The position numbers were made by a program, and so were the translations under genes. From Sphingobacterium phlebotomi (GTDB lineage Bacteria; Bacteroidota; Bacteroidia; Sphingobacteriales; Sphingobacteriaceae), in NCBI RefSeq assembly GCF_008180195.1, contig NZ_VTAV01000010.1:76971-140970 (forward strand): DNA of 64,000 nucleotides, written 5' to 3'. Positions 63,337-64,000 of this stretch are shown one piece after another. Every line of letters begins with the position of its first letter. Positions within the stretch are counted from its first letter, which is position 1. A model generated the notes under the pieces. The model saw only the letters and a list, made by a program, of their open reading frames with translations. It had not been told where the DNA came from and ran no database searches.

Positions 63337-64000
63337 ATGAATGTAACTAGAAAATACGTAGTAGCGGTGTTTTTGTCGCTTGTGACTTGGCTAGCGGTTT
63401 TTTCTCAAGAAGCCTACCTAACACCCAATCATTACCCCCAAGGTAGTCAGATTGAGCGGATACAGCAAGCCATTGACGAGGCGGTGAAAACGACAGGTAA
63501 GGTGATGATTCCGCGATACGATGTGGTAGAAGAGACAACTGTGTGGCGTATCGACGAAGCGATTTTACTTCCCTCCGATTTGGAACTGGAGCTCAACAAT
63601 TGTACAATTAAACTGTCTGATTACTCTAGGGATAATTTTATCCGTTCTGCGAATGCCGGCTTAGGAATCAGCGATATCAAACCGCTTCGTAATATCCGCA
63701 TTGTGGGCAAAGGGAATGTAGTGCTGGAAGGTGCCGACAATCCACGTTCAACCGGGGATCACAATAAGCGATTGTCCTTAAATCCAGGAAAAGGTTTTTC
63801 GCAGTCCTACGGCAGTGATGCCGGAAAACCCGGCGAAAATCAAAAAGGCGGTTGGCGAAATCACGGGATCATCCTGGCGCACGTTGATGGTTTTGAAATT
63901 ACTGGAATTAAGCTGAAAGACTATCATGCGCATGGTATTGTTTTAGAACGGGCAAGAAATGGTTTGGTTCGCGATATTACTTTTGACGTGCGACAGGCTG
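63337..64000 (+). CDS. Exported right-handed beta-helix enzyme, 3' end outside the window
   Basis: ATG 63337 opens a frame with a signal peptide (YVVAVFLSLVTWLAVFSQ) that stays open to the window end (221 codons). It begins with YLTPNHYPQGSQIERIQQAIDEAV, the pectate-lyase/GH28-type start. Helix-rung sequences follow: ELELNNCTIKLSD, IRIVGKGNVVLEGAD, GIILAHVDGFEITGIKLKDYHAHGIVLERARNGLVRDITFDV. Asp residues placed as in polygalacturonase-like folds are plausible, but the catalytic region is likely beyond the edge. It suggests an acidic or pectin-like polysaccharide as substrate of the locus; inference only. Confidence 0.8.
   Translation, partial: MNVTRKYVVAVFLSLVTWLAVFSQEAYLTPNHYPQGSQIERIQQAIDEAVKTTGKVMIPRYDVVEETTVWRIDEAILLPSDLELELNNCTIKLSDYSRDNFIRSANAGLGISDIKPLRNIRIVGKGNVVLEGADNPRSTGDHNKRLSLNPGKGFSQSYGSDAGKPGENQKGGWRNHGIILAHVDGFEITGIKLKDYHAHGIVLERARNGLVRDITFDVRQA

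Overview
The window looks like chromosome of an aerobic, heterotrophic Bacteroidota bacterium of the Sphingobacteriaceae type (Sphingobacterium or Pedobacter relatives). The grounds are several SusC/SusD outer-membrane pairs, ECF sigma/FecR signalling, a di-haem SdhCAB complex, FISUMP and DUF6520-type proteins, and TAnnTTTG promoter boxes. This placement is inferred from gene content, with no database search. No tRNA, rRNA, CRISPR array, transposase or integrase was seen.

Layout. (1) 1-16.7 kb is mostly housekeeping: the end of a coiled-coil protein, a very large sensor kinase, sdhCAB, a beta-barrel protein, csaA, tadA, sodA, recA, nth, a subtilase and an S9 peptidase lipoprotein. (2) 17.1-26.2 kb is a nutrient-uptake locus: ECF sigma, FecR, SusC transducer with an STN domain, SusD and two surface lipoproteins, closed by a strong terminator. 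(3) 26.3-29.7 kb holds arginine genes (GNAT acyltransferase, argG, argC), preceded by a possible arginine-rich leader peptide. A solitary GntR/LacI-like regulator follows. (4) 31.1-42.3 kb holds an ECF sigma factor, a membrane anti-sigma factor with TPR-like repeats, a secreted CHAT-protease/TPR protein, and two consecutive operons of OmpA-like, lipoprotein and collagen-like surface proteins. Both operons start from the same bipartite promoter-like sequence. (5) 42.3-50.6 kb holds an unknown gene, an XRE regulator and about 1.2 kb of structured non-coding DNA (a candidate RNA, an 11-bp periodic array, three successive perfect hairpins). After that comes a TlpA-SusC-SusD-DUF6520 locus whose susD is frameshifted. 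(6) 50.8-53.5 kb holds a frameshifted VOC gene, an AraC regulator, small ORFs and a GC-rich degenerate repeat field. (7) 53.5-64 kb is a polysaccharide-utilisation locus: two paralogous TIM-barrel-like DUF4832-type proteins around SusC/SusD/SusE, then a beta-helix enzyme cut by the window end.

How they work together. The surface systems follow the usual Bacteroidota logic. A SusCD pair imports a glycan fragment or peptide, lipoproteins capture it, and ECF/anti-sigma or one-component regulators switch the locus on. The most novel-looking parts are the ECF/CHAT surface locus with its duplicated promoter, the arginine leader, and the structured non-coding block near 44 kb.
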